Shown here: positions 1-8,283 of the stretch, piece after piece | Position numbering within the stretch: position 1 is the stretch's first letter | How the letters are laid out: every line of letters begins with the position of its first letter | Source of the DNA: Arthrobacter sp. CJ23 | Lineage (GTDB): Bacteria; Actinomycetota; Actinomycetes; Actinomycetales; Micrococcaceae | DNA: 64,000 nucleotides | NCBI RefSeq assembly: GCF_024741795.1 | Contig: NZ_CP102950.1 | Coordinates: forward strand, 4,030,001 to 4,094,000 | Direction: 5' to 3' | Program-made: the position numbers and the translations under genes | The notes under the pieces: generated by a model | What the model was told of the DNA's origin: nothing | The model's database searches: none | Seen by the model: the letters and a program-made list of their open reading frames with translations, nothing else

Positions 1-41
1 CGGAGCGAGTCTAGGGAGGCGGCGGGGACTAGGCTTAGCCC

Positions 42-671
42 ATGGAGATCATCCGTTTTGCTGACATCCGACCCGAACCGTGGCGCAACGGCGGCGGGGT
101 GACGCGCGAGCTGGCCAGCAGCCCGAAGGCGGCATCGTCGCAGGACGGCGCCTGGGATTGGCGCGTCAGCATCGCGGAGGTCTCCAAAGCCGGCGACTTC
201 TCGGCCTTCCCCGGCATGGAGCGGGTCATCACGGTGATCGACGGCGAGCTGCTGCTGCTGACTGTCGACGGCGGCGAGCACCCCCTGGAGAAGTACCGCC
301 CCTTCCGTTTCTCCGGCGAAGCGGCTTCCCACGGAGCACTGCCCACTGGCGACATCCGTGACCTCAACGTCATCGCCAAAAAGGGCGCCTACAAGGGCCA
401 CACGGCCATCATCGAGCTCTCCAAGAAGCGGGCGCACCCCGTGTTCGAGGGCCAGCTGGCGATCCTGCTCGAGGGCAAGGCCGCCGTGGTTCCGGGAGCT
501 GAGCCGGAAGCGGCCCCGGAAGATGCCGACGCTGCCCCCGCAGCACCTGCCGAACCCGTGGATCTCGCACGCTACGACGCCGTGGTGGGCTCCGGCCTCC
601 ACACCCCGGAGATCCTGGGCCGCGGCTTCCTGGCCGTGGTGTCGATCGACGCGGTCCCGCACGCGCACTAG
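42..671 (+). CDS. hutD: HutD/Ves-family cupin-like protein
   Basis: A 209-residue protein opening with MEIIRFADIRPEPWRNGGG, the characteristic N-terminus of the HutD/Ves family (cupin-fold small-molecule binding proteins). In Pseudomonas, HutD tunes histidine utilisation, but no hut gene lies nearby, so the role here is open. An Ala/Glu/Pro-rich stretch around residues 150-175 looks like a linker or insertion typical of high-GC actinobacteria. No Shine-Dalgarno precedes the ATG; a TAGGCT-like -10 lies only about 10 bases upstream, so the mRNA may be leaderless. The gene stands alone, followed by a riboswitch-controlled operon. Confidence 0.85.
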   Translation: MEIIRFADIRPEPWRNGGGVTRELASSPKAASSQDGAWDWRVSIAEVSKAGDFSAFPGMERVITVIDGELLLLTVDGGEHPLEKYRPFRFSGEAASHGALPTGDIRDLNVIAKKGAYKGHTAIIELSKKRAHPVFEGQLAILLEGKAAVVPGAEPEAAPEDADAAPAAPAEPVDLARYDAVVGSGLHTPEILGRGFLAVVSIDAVPHAH

Positions 672-784
672 CCACGCACGAGGCTCGGCGCGCGCTGGGC
701 ACTGAATGGGTGACGCTGGCCACCATGAGTGGCCACCCGGCGCCGGGCTTGCTAGCCTGAAAGCAAGGTTCCCCTCCGGAACCT

Positions 785-825
785 CCGGACGACGGTTCAG
801 TACCCGGCACGCGACAAGACTGGCC
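785..825 (+). ncRNA. Guanidine-III (ykkC-III) riboswitch
   Basis: The sequence matches the compact guanidine-III consensus: CCGGACGA at 785-792, a central TACCCGG at 801-807, and CGACAAGACTGG at 812-823. CAGT (798-801) can pair with ACTG (819-822), giving the pseudoknot seen in the Thermobifida fusca structure, and CCGG (785-788) pairs with the CCGG of the TACCCGG block. It ends directly before the AAAGGA ribosome binding site of the first SMR gene, which fits translational control in which guanidine frees the site. No other class (ykkC-I, mini-ykkC) fits. The pairing was checked by eye only. Confidence 0.8.
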
Positions 826-839
826 AAAGGAAAACCGTC

Positions 840-1154
840 ATGTCCTGGGCCATTCTCATTTTCTCCGGCGCGCTCGAAGCCGTCTGGGCCGCCGCACTCC
901 ACCGCTCCAAAGGCTTCCGCAGGCCCGTTCCGGTGCTCGTCTTCCTGGTCTCGGTCATCGCCAGCACCGCCGGCCTTGCGGTCGCCATGCAGTCCATCCC
1001 CACCGGCACCGCCTACGCGGTATGGGTGGGCGTCGGCGTGGTGCTGACCTCCGCCTACGCGATCATCACCAAAGTCGAGCGCCCGACGGCGGCCCGCCTG
1101 CTGCTGCTCTTCGGCATCGCCGCGTGCGTGGTCGGCCTGAAGGTGGTGGCGTAG
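840..1154 (+). CDS. SMR-family guanidinium exporter subunit (Gdx/SugE type)
   Basis: A 104-residue four-helix small multidrug resistance protein. It has the conserved membrane Glu in helix 1 (GALEAVWAAALH) and the G-T-A-Y-A-VW-G motif in helix 3 (IPTGTAYAVWVGVGVV). It shares this plan with the next gene two bases downstream, so the two probably form a heteromeric exporter. SMR proteins of the Gdx subgroup export guanidinium in exchange for protons; the guanidine-III riboswitch just upstream strongly supports that substrate. AAAGGA precedes the ATG. The exact substrate is inferred from context. Confidence 0.9.
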   Translation: MSWAILIFSGALEAVWAAALHRSKGFRRPVPVLVFLVSVIASTAGLAVAMQSIPTGTAYAVWVGVGVVLTSAYAIITKVERPTAARLLLLFGIAACVVGLKVVA

Positions 1155-1156
1155 CC

Positions 1157-1537
1157 ATGGCGGCGAAGACCGGTTTCGCCTGGACCGTCCTGCTGGCCTC
1201 CGCCGTGCTCGAAGCCGTCTGGGCCACGGCGCTGGGCCTGTCCGACGGTTTCACCCGCTTGGCGCCCACACTGGTGTTCGCCGTGACGGCGGCACTGAGC
1301 ATGGTGGGGCTCGGCCTGGCCGTGAAGCGCATCCCGCTCGGCACGGCCTACGCCGTCTGGGTGGGGATCGGCGCGGCACTGACGGTCGGCTGGGCAATGG
1401 CCACCGGCGTCGAACCCGCCAGCCCGCTCAAGCTGCTGTTCATCGCCGGAATCGTGGGCTGCGCCGCCGGGCTGAAGGCCCTTCCGGCGAGCAAGTACGA
1501 GGCGGTCAGCGAACACACTGAATCGGGCCGGCGTTAG
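1157..1537 (+). CDS. SMR-family guanidinium exporter subunit, second copy
   Basis: A 126-residue SMR protein with the same key features as its neighbour: Glu in helix 1 (AVLEAVWATALG) and IPLGTAYAVWVGIG in helix 3. It is slightly longer at both ends, with a polar C-terminal tail of about 15 residues. The ATG lies two bases after the previous stop, so translation is coupled. Paired SMR genes usually encode dual-subunit transporters in which the partners insert in opposite orientations. It should be induced together with the first gene by guanidine. An in-frame start far upstream, at 1022, lies inside the previous gene and was not used. Confidence 0.9.
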   Translation: MAAKTGFAWTVLLASAVLEAVWATALGLSDGFTRLAPTLVFAVTAALSMVGLGLAVKRIPLGTAYAVWVGIGAALTVGWAMATGVEPASPLKLLFIAGIVGCAAGLKALPASKYEAVSEHTESGRR

Positions 1538-1562
1538 GCCGCCCGGGCCGCGGAACCTGGCC

Positions 1563-2345
1563 CTAGGCTTCGCTGCGCTCCGTAATCCACCAACCGATGC
1601 CGAGTGGAATCAGGTACCAAAGGGTCAACGACGAGACCACTTCCAGAGCCGAAGGCGCCTCCGGCCCTCCAAGCAATGCACTCATGGCCGTGATCGTGCT
1701 GAGGTAGCCGCTTGCGTCCGGGAGGAGGGTAAGGATGAGCCCGTTTCCGACAAGACTGACGAGTATGACAGTGATGATTGCCAAGGCAGTACGGCGGATC
1801 GCTGCGGCGAGAGCCACGCCGAACAGCATGCTCAAGAGGCACGATGCCAGGCCGGATAGAAGCTCCTGCCCCACACCGTCGAAGGCTCCTCCGGTCGCCG
1901 TTCCCCCACCGCCCAGGGCCGCAGCCACAACAGCCGACAGCAGGAACACAAAAAGCTGAAGGGCCACAGCCAGCACGGCGGCGGCAAGGACCTTGGCCCA
2001 GAACTGCCCGGTCCGGCCCCGCAACAGCGGGTAGTAAACATGTGTTGTTCGGTGGGCCGAATCGGAGGTCATGCCAAGGATGCCGATGAGCGGCATGGCC
2101 AGCGCGGTGAAGAGCCCGATGCTCCCGGCCAGGCTGGCGAAGGTAATGGAGGTGCCTTGGCCTGTGCTGACGACGGCAAAACCGACCACCAGCGCCACAG
2201 CGATGACAGCCAGTACCGCAAAGATGGCGAGGGAACTGCGGGTATCCACCAGCTTGCGGATTTCGACGGCGACCAGCCGGGAAAATCCGATCCTCCGGCC
2301 TTGGCCGCCAGGAACTGTCGCTGGCTGGAGGGTGTGCTGGCTCAT
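1563..2345 (-). CDS. ABC-2 type transporter permease
   Basis: A 260-residue membrane protein with about six hydrophobic segments: one near residues 35-58, several between 75 and 190, and one near the C-terminus ending LTLWYLIPLGIGWWITERSEA. The cytoplasmic start RLVAVEIRKLVDTRSSLAIF is typical of ABC-2 permeases, in which an amphipathic interface helix precedes helix 1. Its start overlaps the ATPase gene stop by four bases (ATGA), so the two form a translationally coupled exporter of the kind used for peptides, antibiotics or lipids. The substrate cannot be read from sequence. Confidence 0.85.
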   Translation of the reverse strand: MSQHTLQPATVPGGQGRRIGFSRLVAVEIRKLVDTRSSLAIFAVLAVIAVALVVGFAVVSTGQGTSITFASLAGSIGLFTALAMPLIGILGMTSDSAHRTTHVYYPLLRGRTGQFWAKVLAAAVLAVALQLFVFLLSAVVAAALGGGGTATGGAFDGVGQELLSGLASCLLSMLFGVALAAAIRRTALAIITVILVSLVGNGLILTLLPDASGYLSTITAMSALLGGPEAPSALEVVSSLTLWYLIPLGIGWWITERSEA

Positions 2346-3298
2346 CGGATCGGCTCCAGGTTGTTGTTGCGGCTGCTGAATTCCCCGGACGTCAGGGCAA
2401 GGAACTTCTCCTCAAGCGCCGACTCTGTGATGTTGGACAGGTGGGTGAGCACCACCTCGAACTCAAGGCAGGCCCGGCCGATGTCCTCCGGGGTGGCGTC
2501 AATGAGGAAATCCCGCCCGGAGGGGTCAACGTTCCACCCGCGCACCCTGCAGGCTTCCTTGAGGCGGTCGGGTTCGACCGCGGTGGCCTTTGTCCTGGAA
2601 CTGACGCTGAACTCTGCGGCAGTGCCGGACGCGACGATCCGCCCGCGGTCGATCATGACAATATGGTCCGCCACGGCCTGCATGTCGCGGAGGAGGTGAC
2701 TGGAAAGCAGCACCGTGCCGCCCTGGGCGCTGAAGTGTTTGAGGAAGTTCCTGGCCCAGAGGGCGCCATCGGCGTCGAGTCCGTTGGTGGGCTCGTCCAT
2801 AACCAGGAACTGCGGTCCGGCGAGGAGGGCCATGCCAAAGACCAGCCGCTGCCGCATCCCCAGGGACAGTGAGCCCACCCGTTTTCTCCGGACTGATCCG
2901 AGGCCCGTAACGCTGAGGGCGTGTTCGACGGCGGAACGCGGCACGTCCCGCAGCATGGCGTTCAGCTTCAGGGTCTCCTGCAGCGAGCGGCCCGGGTGCA
3001 ACGCCGTGGGGTCCAGGACGAAGCCGATGGTACGACCGGGACTTTCGAGGTCCTGGCGCCGGTGTCCGTCGAAGAACACTTCGCCGGCGTCGGCATGCGT
3101 CAGTCCGGCCGCAATACGAAGCGCCGTGGACTTGCCCGCACCGTTCGGCCCGAGGAATCCGGTAATGGATCCCCGCGGGCAGTCAAAGCTGACGGAGTCC
3201 ACCACGTTCCGCCCGGCATATGCCTTGGTGACCCCGGAAAAGGAGATTCCTGAAACGGCCTCAGACGCCAACCCCAATGGAGAATTCCTTCCGTACAC
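2342..3298 (-). CDS. ABC-2 type transporter ATP-binding protein
   Basis: A 318-residue exporter ATPase. Walker A is GPNGAGKST, the signature region is VGSLSLGMRQRL (a divergent LSLGM instead of LSGGQ), Walker B is FLVMDEP, and the H-loop is LLSSHLL. A C-terminal extension of about 90 residues is usual for DrrA/CcmA-type exporter ATPases. It pairs with the overlapping permease. The reading frame opens at GTG 3298, but GGAAGGA just upstream of TTG 3277 makes that codon a plausible true start. The divergent intergenic region upstream contains an AT-rich stretch that can hold the promoter. Confidence 0.88.
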   Translation of the reverse strand: MYGRNSPLGLASEAVSGISFSGVTKAYAGRNVVDSVSFDCPRGSITGFLGPNGAGKSTALRIAAGLTHADAGEVFFDGHRRQDLESPGRTIGFVLDPTALHPGRSLQETLKLNAMLRDVPRSAVEHALSVTGLGSVRRKRVGSLSLGMRQRLVFGMALLAGPQFLVMDEPTNGLDADGALWARNFLKHFSAQGGTVLLSSHLLRDMQAVADHIVMIDRGRIVASGTAAEFSVSSRTKATAVEPDRLKEACRVRGWNVDPSGRDFLIDATPEDIGRACLEFEVVLTHLSNITESALEEKFLALTSGEFSSRNNNLEPIR

Positions 3299-3409
3299 GC
3301 AGGCGCATCCCCTATGGCCCCGTTGAAGGTATCACTAAAAACGATTGACTAAACAAGCGGCCTGTAACGTGACGGCGACGTCAATAGGCGGCCGGTTTAC
3401 GCTTTTGCC

Positions 3410-3765
3410 ATGGATTCCCCCGAGATAACGCAGGCTCTCGCCGCCCTCAGACACAGACTGGACGGCGGCCGGCGGATTGTTCTGGGCCTCACGGGCGCGC
3501 CCGGCTCCGGCAAGTCCACGTCCGCGCGCAGCTGGATGAGGTCTGGTTCATGGACACGCCTCCCGCGCTGCGGCTGGCCAGGCTTGTAGACCGGCACGTG
3601 CAGTTCGGCATGGAACGGGCGGAGGCGTGGGCGTGGGCGGCGGGACCGGATGAGTCCAACGCCGTGGCGATCGAGGCGACGCGCCAGGCTGCCGACCGGA
3701 TCATCCCGTGCCAGCTAGACACCGGCCAGGAATACAGGGGGAAGGGCCGAGGTTCTTGGCTGTGA
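3410..3765 (+). pseudogene. Decayed P-loop nucleoside/nucleotide kinase
   Basis: The ATG at 3410 opens a frame with LGLTGAPGSGKSTSA, a perfect Walker A, and then runs out of frame near base 3535. In another frame the C-terminal half of a PanK/uridine-kinase-like protein follows from about 3530: AQLDEVWFMDTP, then RLARLVDRHVQFGM, a GPDESNA motif and IEATRQAADRII. The middle of the family (roughly 100 residues holding the substrate-binding part) is missing at the junction. This is an internal deletion with frameshift, so the gene is dead. The parent would have phosphorylated a sugar, nucleoside or vitamin-like substrate. Confidence 0.75.
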
Positions 3766-3796
3766 CACCCAGCCCACAAAGGAATGGAACGCGCTC

Positions 3797-4810
3797 ATGA
3801 CTGCACCATCGCTACACCTCGGCGACGGCCTCACCGTCAGCCCCCTGGGATTCGGCGGAATGGCTCTCACCACGGTCTACGGCGAGGTTGACCCGCACGA
3901 ATCCCTCAAGACCCTCCACCATGCCGTAGATGCGGGAGTCACCTTCATCGACACCGCGGACGTCTACGGCGCGGGCGGCAACGAGGAGCTGATCGCCAAA
4001 CTGCTCAAACAACGCCGCAGCGAGGTCCAACTGGCCAGCAAGTTCGGAATCGTAGGCAACCCCCGCGACGGCTACACGGACGTCCGCGGCGACGCCGCCT
4101 ACGTAAAGCAGGCCGTTGAAGCGAGCCTCCGACGCCTGGGCACCGACGTGATCGACCTCTACTACATGCACCGCCGTGACCTCCGCGTTCCGATTGTGGA
4201 AACCGTGGAGGCCATGGCGGAGCTTGTCCGGGAAGGCAAGATCCGGCACCTCGGCCTGTCTGAAGTGACAGCCGAGGAGCTCAGGGAAGCAGACGCCGTG
4301 CACCCGATCGCCGCAGTACAGAGCGAATGGTCCATCTGGAGCCGGGACGTGGAAAGCAACGTCGTCCCGGCTGCGGCAGAGTTGGGCGTGGGCTTCGTGC
4401 CGTATTCGCCGCTCGGCCGGGGATTCCTGACCGGAACCGTCAGCGCCGAGCAACTCGGTGACAACGATTTCCGGCACCGGATCCCCCGTTTTGCCGACGG
4501 CGCCCTGGATGCCAACCAGGGCGTTGTTGCCGCGGTGCGATCCGTGGCAGCGGAGCTGTCCGGGACCACCGGGCGGGATGCAACTCCCGCGCAGGTGGCC
4601 CTGGCCTGGCTCTTCGCGCAGGGCCGCCGGCTTCAGCTGCCGGTGGTCCCCATCCCCGGCACACGCAAAGCGCACCGGATCGACGAAAACCTCGGCGCCC
4701 TGTCCCTTGAGCTGAGTGCCGCCCAGCTGGGCGTGCTCGACGACGCCGCGGACGCCGTCGTCGGCTCACGCTCCGCGGACCCCAAGTGGGTGTCGCAGGG
4801 CCGCGAGTAG
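3797..4810 (+). CDS. Aldo/keto reductase
   Basis: A 337-residue TIM-barrel NADPH-dependent oxidoreductase. It shows the AKR catalytic set: FIDTADVYGAGGNEELIAK (Asp and Tyr), LASKFG (Lys) and DLYYMHRRD (His). The C-terminal coenzyme-binding block PVVPIPGTRKAHRIDENLGA is typical of AKR family 13/YajO-like reductases. AAAGGA sits upstream of the ATG. It likely reduces aldehydes or ketones to alcohols in the cytoplasm; the physiological substrate is unknown. It stands between the kinase pseudogene and the MBL hydrolase on the same strand, with 29 bases to the next gene. Confidence 0.9.
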   Translation: MTAPSLHLGDGLTVSPLGFGGMALTTVYGEVDPHESLKTLHHAVDAGVTFIDTADVYGAGGNEELIAKLLKQRRSEVQLASKFGIVGNPRDGYTDVRGDAAYVKQAVEASLRRLGTDVIDLYYMHRRDLRVPIVETVEAMAELVREGKIRHLGLSEVTAEELREADAVHPIAAVQSEWSIWSRDVESNVVPAAAELGVGFVPYSPLGRGFLTGTVSAEQLGDNDFRHRIPRFADGALDANQGVVAAVRSVAAELSGTTGRDATPAQVALAWLFAQGRRLQLPVVPIPGTRKAHRIDENLGALSLELSAAQLGVLDDAADAVVGSRSADPKWVSQGRE

Positions 4811-4839
4811 TCCGCCCGCCGCTTCCGTAGAGTGGGCGG

Positions 4840-5490
4840 ATGGAATCGATTATTCACTCATTGCGTGACATCACCATCCGCAGCATCTCCGTCAGCGAGA
4901 TGAACAACAACGTTTACCTGCTGACCTCGAAGGCCAGCGGCGCACAGCTGCTGATTGATGCCGCGGACGACCTTCCGGCCATCCAGGCGATGCTGGCGGA
5001 CTCGGCCGCGGACACCACGGCCGAACCCAGGCTGGTGCAGATTGCAACGACGCACCAGCACTGGGACCACGTCCGGGCGCTGCCGGGCCTGGTGAAGGCC
5101 ACGGGCGCCAGGACGTCGGCGGGCGCAGATGACGCCCCCGAACTGCCCGTGCCCGTCGATGTGGTGCTGGATCACGGGGATGTCAGCACCTTCGACGGGA
5201 TCGAGGTCACCGCAGTGCACTTGCGCGGGCACACCCCGGGGTCCATCGCGTTTGTGTACGAGGATCCGGAAGGGCCGGCCCACATTTTCAGCGGCGACTC
5301 GTTGTTCCCCGGCGGCGTGGGCAATACGGGCAATGACCCCGTGCGCTTCACGTCGCTGCTGGACGACGTCACCGAGCGGCTGTTCGAGGCCTACCCGGAC
5401 GACACTGTGGTGCATCCGGGCCATGGCGCACCCACCACCTTGGGTGCCGAGCGGCCGCACCTGGCGGAATGGCGCGCCCGCGGCTGGTAG
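4840..5490 (+). CDS. MBL-fold metallo-hydrolase (glyoxalase II-like)
   Basis: A 216-residue metallo-beta-lactamase-fold protein. The zinc-binding motif HxHxDH is present as THQHWDHVRAL near residue 70. Further ligands are in HLRGHTPGS, FSGDSLFPGG (Asp) and VHPGHGAPTTLG. This set matches glyoxalase II-like or persulfide-dioxygenase-like hydrolases. It probably hydrolyses a thioester or lactone intermediate; nothing nearby identifies the substrate. It follows the aldo/keto reductase on the same strand and could share its transcript, and it ends about 40 bases from the convergent helicase gene. Confidence 0.88.
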   Translation: MESIIHSLRDITIRSISVSEMNNNVYLLTSKASGAQLLIDAADDLPAIQAMLADSAADTTAEPRLVQIATTHQHWDHVRALPGLVKATGARTSAGADDAPELPVPVDVVLDHGDVSTFDGIEVTAVHLRGHTPGSIAFVYEDPEGPAHIFSGDSLFPGGVGNTGNDPVRFTSLLDDVTERLFEAYPDDTVVHPGHGAPTTLGAERPHLAEWRARGW

Positions 5491-5529
5491 GGCACCAGCC
5501 TCGAGGCACCAGCCGAAACTTGCGGGGCC

Positions 5530-7269
5530 TTAGCGGCCGCGGCGCTCATTGGACGCCGGAGCCGAGGCGCGGCGCGGGCCGCTGCGGGCCGGACGGCCGG
5601 AGCCGGAGCCCCCGCGGCCTGCGTTGCCGGAACCGGCACCGTAGGATCCGCCGGACGTCGCACCGGTAGCGGAAGACCACACGGCCTTGTTGCCCGTGCT
5701 GCGCGTGGAGGTGGCGGATTCCGTGCGCGGAGCCGACGCCGAACGCTGGCCACCCGCGGCACGCTGGCCCGTTGCGGGACGGCCCGAACGGCTGTTCTGG
5801 CCCTGGGCACCGGCAACGTCGTTGCGGTGGCCCGAGCCGGCAGCGCCGCGGCCACGCGGGCTGCGTGCGACATCGTCGTTCGCTGCTGCGCGGCGGTCCG
5901 CACGGTTGATGTCGGTGCGGACGGGCTCGGCGCCGACCTTGCCACGGCCACCGCGTCCACCACGGCCACCCGCGGTGGGTGCGGCCTGGGTGGTGCGGCG
6001 GCTGCGCTTGCGCTGGGCATTGGCACCGGTGGAGGTGCCGCCGCCCTGTGCCGGAGCCTTGGCTGCGAGCAGTGCCGCACGGGTGCGCGGGTCAACCTTG
6101 TCCGCCACGTCGCCCACGAGCTCGGCGACCAGCGGGGAGTTGGCCGTCACGCGCTCGAAGGAGACGTCCACGCCGGCAGCCTTCATGAGCTTCTTGACGT
6201 CGGCCTGCTGCTCCGGGAGGGTCAGCGTGACCACGGTGCCGTCGGAACCTGCGCGGGCCGTACGGCCGGAGCGGTGCAGGTATGCCTTGTGCTCCGTGGG
6301 CGGGTCCACGTGGATGACCAGTTCGACGTCGTCCACGTGCACGCCGCGGGCCGCGACGTCGGTGGCCACCAGGACGCGGACCTCGCCGCTGGAGAACTCG
6401 GCCAGGTTGCGGTCACGGGCGTTCTGCGACAGGTTGCCGTGCAGGTCCACGGCGGGGATGCCGCAGTCGGTCAGGGTCTTGGCCAGCTTGCGGGCGTGGT
6501 GCTTGGTGCGCATGAAGAGGACGCGGCGGCCGGCGCCGGAAGCCAGTTCCACGATCAGCTGCTTCTTGACGGTCTGGTCGTTGACCACCAGGACGTGGTG
6601 TTCCATGGTGGTGACGGCGGCCTGGGGATCGTCCACGGAGTGCGTCAGCGGGTTGGACAGGTAACGGTTGACCAGCTTGTCAACACCGTTGTCCAGCGTT
6701 GCCGAGAAGAGCAGGCGCTGGCCCTGGGCGGGGGTCATGTCCATGAGCTTCTTGACCACCGGGAGGAAGCCGAGGTCGGCCATGTGGTCGGCCTCGTCCA
6801 GCACGGTCACCTCGACGGCTTCGAGGGTCAGGATGCGCTGGCGGATGAGGTCTTCGAGGCGGCCCGGGCAGGCGATGACGATGTCGACGCCGGCGCGCAG
6901 CGCCTTTTCCTGGCGGGCCTGTGAGATGCCGCCGTAGATCACCGTGGTGTTCAAGCCCATGGCCTTGGCCAGCGGCTCGATGGTGGCGTTGATCTGCGTG
7001 GCCAGCTCGCGGGTGGGTGCGAGCACCAGGCCCAGGGGGCGGCCGGGCTTGCGGAAGTACTTGGCTTCGCGCTCGGCGAGGCGTGCCACGAGCGGGATGG
7101 CGAAGGCGATGGTCTTGCCGGAGCCGGTGCGGCCACGGCCCAGGACGTCGCGGCCCGCGAGGGTGTCCGGGAGGGTCTTGACCTGGATGGGGAAGGCCTC
7201 TTCGATGCCATCAGCGGCGAGGGACTCGGCGATGGCCTTGGGCGTGCCAAGGGCAGCAAAAGTAGTCAT
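5530..7269 (-). CDS. DEAD-box ATP-dependent RNA helicase
   Basis: A 579-residue RNA helicase. The Q motif (PFPIQVKTLP, with AFPIQ) precedes Walker A GRGRTGSGKT, then PTRELA, VLDEADHMADLG (DEAD box), LFSATL, and HRSGRTARAG in the second RecA domain. After about residue 400 comes a low-complexity basic tail rich in Gly, Arg and Ser (repeated GGRG units), typical of actinobacterial cold-shock or ribosome-assembly helicases, where it binds RNA. The start is set at the ATG giving MTTFAALGTPKAIAESL, the family N-terminus; an in-frame codon 93 bases upstream adds residues without homology. A long leader with a terminator hairpin precedes it. Confidence 0.92.
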   Translation of the reverse strand: MTTFAALGTPKAIAESLAADGIEEAFPIQVKTLPDTLAGRDVLGRGRTGSGKTIAFAIPLVARLAEREAKYFRKPGRPLGLVLAPTRELATQINATIEPLAKAMGLNTTVIYGGISQARQEKALRAGVDIVIACPGRLEDLIRQRILTLEAVEVTVLDEADHMADLGFLPVVKKLMDMTPAQGQRLLFSATLDNGVDKLVNRYLSNPLTHSVDDPQAAVTTMEHHVLVVNDQTVKKQLIVELASGAGRRVLFMRTKHHARKLAKTLTDCGIPAVDLHGNLSQNARDRNLAEFSSGEVRVLVATDVAARGVHVDDVELVIHVDPPTEHKAYLHRSGRTARAGSDGTVVTLTLPEQQADVKKLMKAAGVDVSFERVTANSPLVAELVGDVADKVDPRTRAALLAAKAPAQGGGTSTGANAQRKRSRRTTQAAPTAGGRGGRGGRGKVGAEPVRTDINRADRRAAANDDVARSPRGRGAAGSGHRNDVAGAQGQNSRSGRPATGQRAAGGQRSASAPRTESATSTRSTGNKAVWSSATGATSGGSYGAGSGNAGRGGSGSGRPARSGPRRASAPASNERRGR

Positions 7270-7626
7270 GTGTTTCTTGGGTCTTTCTGGCGGTGTCCAG
7301 CGGACATCGTCCCCCGACGCCGGTTGGGCCAAGGGTTCGCCGAGGAAAAAGTCAGTGATCAACCGGTCGGCATGAAGCCGTGGCCGGGACCAGAGAGAAC
7401 GCGTTCATCGACGCAGGATGTGCCTCTCACATGAAAAAAGCCCACAACCCGAATCCGGGAACTGCCAGATTCGGAACAAAGCGGGCATCACTGCACATCA
7501 AGTAGATCCAGTTTAGCAGCAGCGGGGTTGTGGCCCTGACGCGCCGCCCTGCCCTGCCCGCAAACGCTCGCCGCCGGGGAGCGAATCAGGGGAGGATAAG
7601 AGCACAAACTCGAAGGGGCTGGGAAC
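7270..7626. other. Divergent intergenic region with helicase 5' leader
   Basis: A 357-base stretch without a gene between the helicase (minus) and the methyltransferase (plus). Its minus-strand half is an unusually long leader for the helicase, including the hairpin and U-tract annotated at 7434-7486. Around 7500-7515 the minus strand reads TAAACT, a possible -10 for that leader. The plus-strand part near 7560-7626 contains no clear promoter consensus; AAGGGG lies about 10 bases before the methyltransferase ATG. Confidence 0.5.
7434..7486 (-). terminator. Intrinsic terminator/attenuator in the helicase leader
   Basis: On the minus strand GCCC at 7486-7483 region pairs with GGGC ending at 7440, with an inner CCGAATC/GATTCGG stem, and is followed at once by six U residues (7439-7434). 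This is a classic rho-independent terminator, but it lies about 165 bases upstream of the helicase start and within the presumed leader. It may attenuate helicase transcription, or end a short RNA. No gene on the minus strand upstream needs a terminator here. Confidence 0.6.
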
Positions 7627-8283
7627 ATGAAGCACGACGGCGACGCTCACGTTTTCGGTGCGGGCGGCGGCAGTGCCGCGGAAATCTGGGACGAAAAATA
7701 CCGCGGCAAGCCGCAGGTCTGGAGCGGGAACCCCAATCCGCAGCTCGTCCTCGAGGCCTCGGCCCTGGAGCCTGGCACCGCGCTGGATCTGGGCTGCGGC
7801 GAAGGTGCCGACGCGATCTGGCTCGCCGGGCGCGGCTGGACCGTCACCGCCGTCGACGTCTCCGCCGTCGCGCTTGAACGCGCAGCCGCCCATGCCGCAG
7901 AGGCCGGGCTGCAGGACCGGATCACCTGGCAGGAGCGGGACCTCGCCACGTGGCGGCCGGCCGAGCGCTTTGGCCTGGTCTCGGCCCAGTTCCTGCATTC
8001 GCCGCTGCTGCCCTGGCGCGATTCCGTTGCCTCCGCCGCTGCGGCCGTTGCCCCGGGTGGAACGCTTCTGGTGGTGGGGCACCATCCGCAGGGCCTGGCG
8101 CCGTGGAGCGGGCATGCCGGCTCGGACATGTTCTTCACTCCGGAGGAACTGGCGGCCGAGCTGAGCCTGGACCGGGGGCCGTGGACGGTCAACGTCCTCG
8201 CCTCACGGGAGCGCACGGTCCCGGGCCCGGACGGCCAGGAGGCCACCATCCTCGACACGGTGCTCAGGTGTTCGCGCGAATGA
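7627..8283 (+). CDS. Class I SAM-dependent methyltransferase
   Basis: A 218-residue methyltransferase with motif I ALDLGCGEGADAIWLA, motif II VTAVDVSAVALERA and a post-motif III segment PGGTLLVVGHHP. The N-terminal WDEKYRGKPQVWSGNPN is typical of the tellurite-resistance (TehB)/thiopurine-like methyltransferase group in actinobacteria. The substrate is unknown. The last 20 bases overlap the 3' end of the convergent DeoR-family gene. AAGGGG precedes the ATG. Confidence 0.87.
   Translation: MKHDGDAHVFGAGGGSAAEIWDEKYRGKPQVWSGNPNPQLVLEASALEPGTALDLGCGEGADAIWLAGRGWTVTAVDVSAVALERAAAHAAEAGLQDRITWQERDLATWRPAERFGLVSAQFLHSPLLPWRDSVASAAAAVAPGGTLLVVGHHPQGLAPWSGHAGSDMFFTPEELAAELSLDRGPWTVNVLASRERTVPGPDGQEATILDTVLRCSRE

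Noticed and set aside
672..839. Guanidine-I or mini-ykkC (guanidine-II) riboswitch before the SMR genes
   Set aside because: No paired ACGR-loop hairpins and no ykkC-I core; the guanidine-III layout fits much better.
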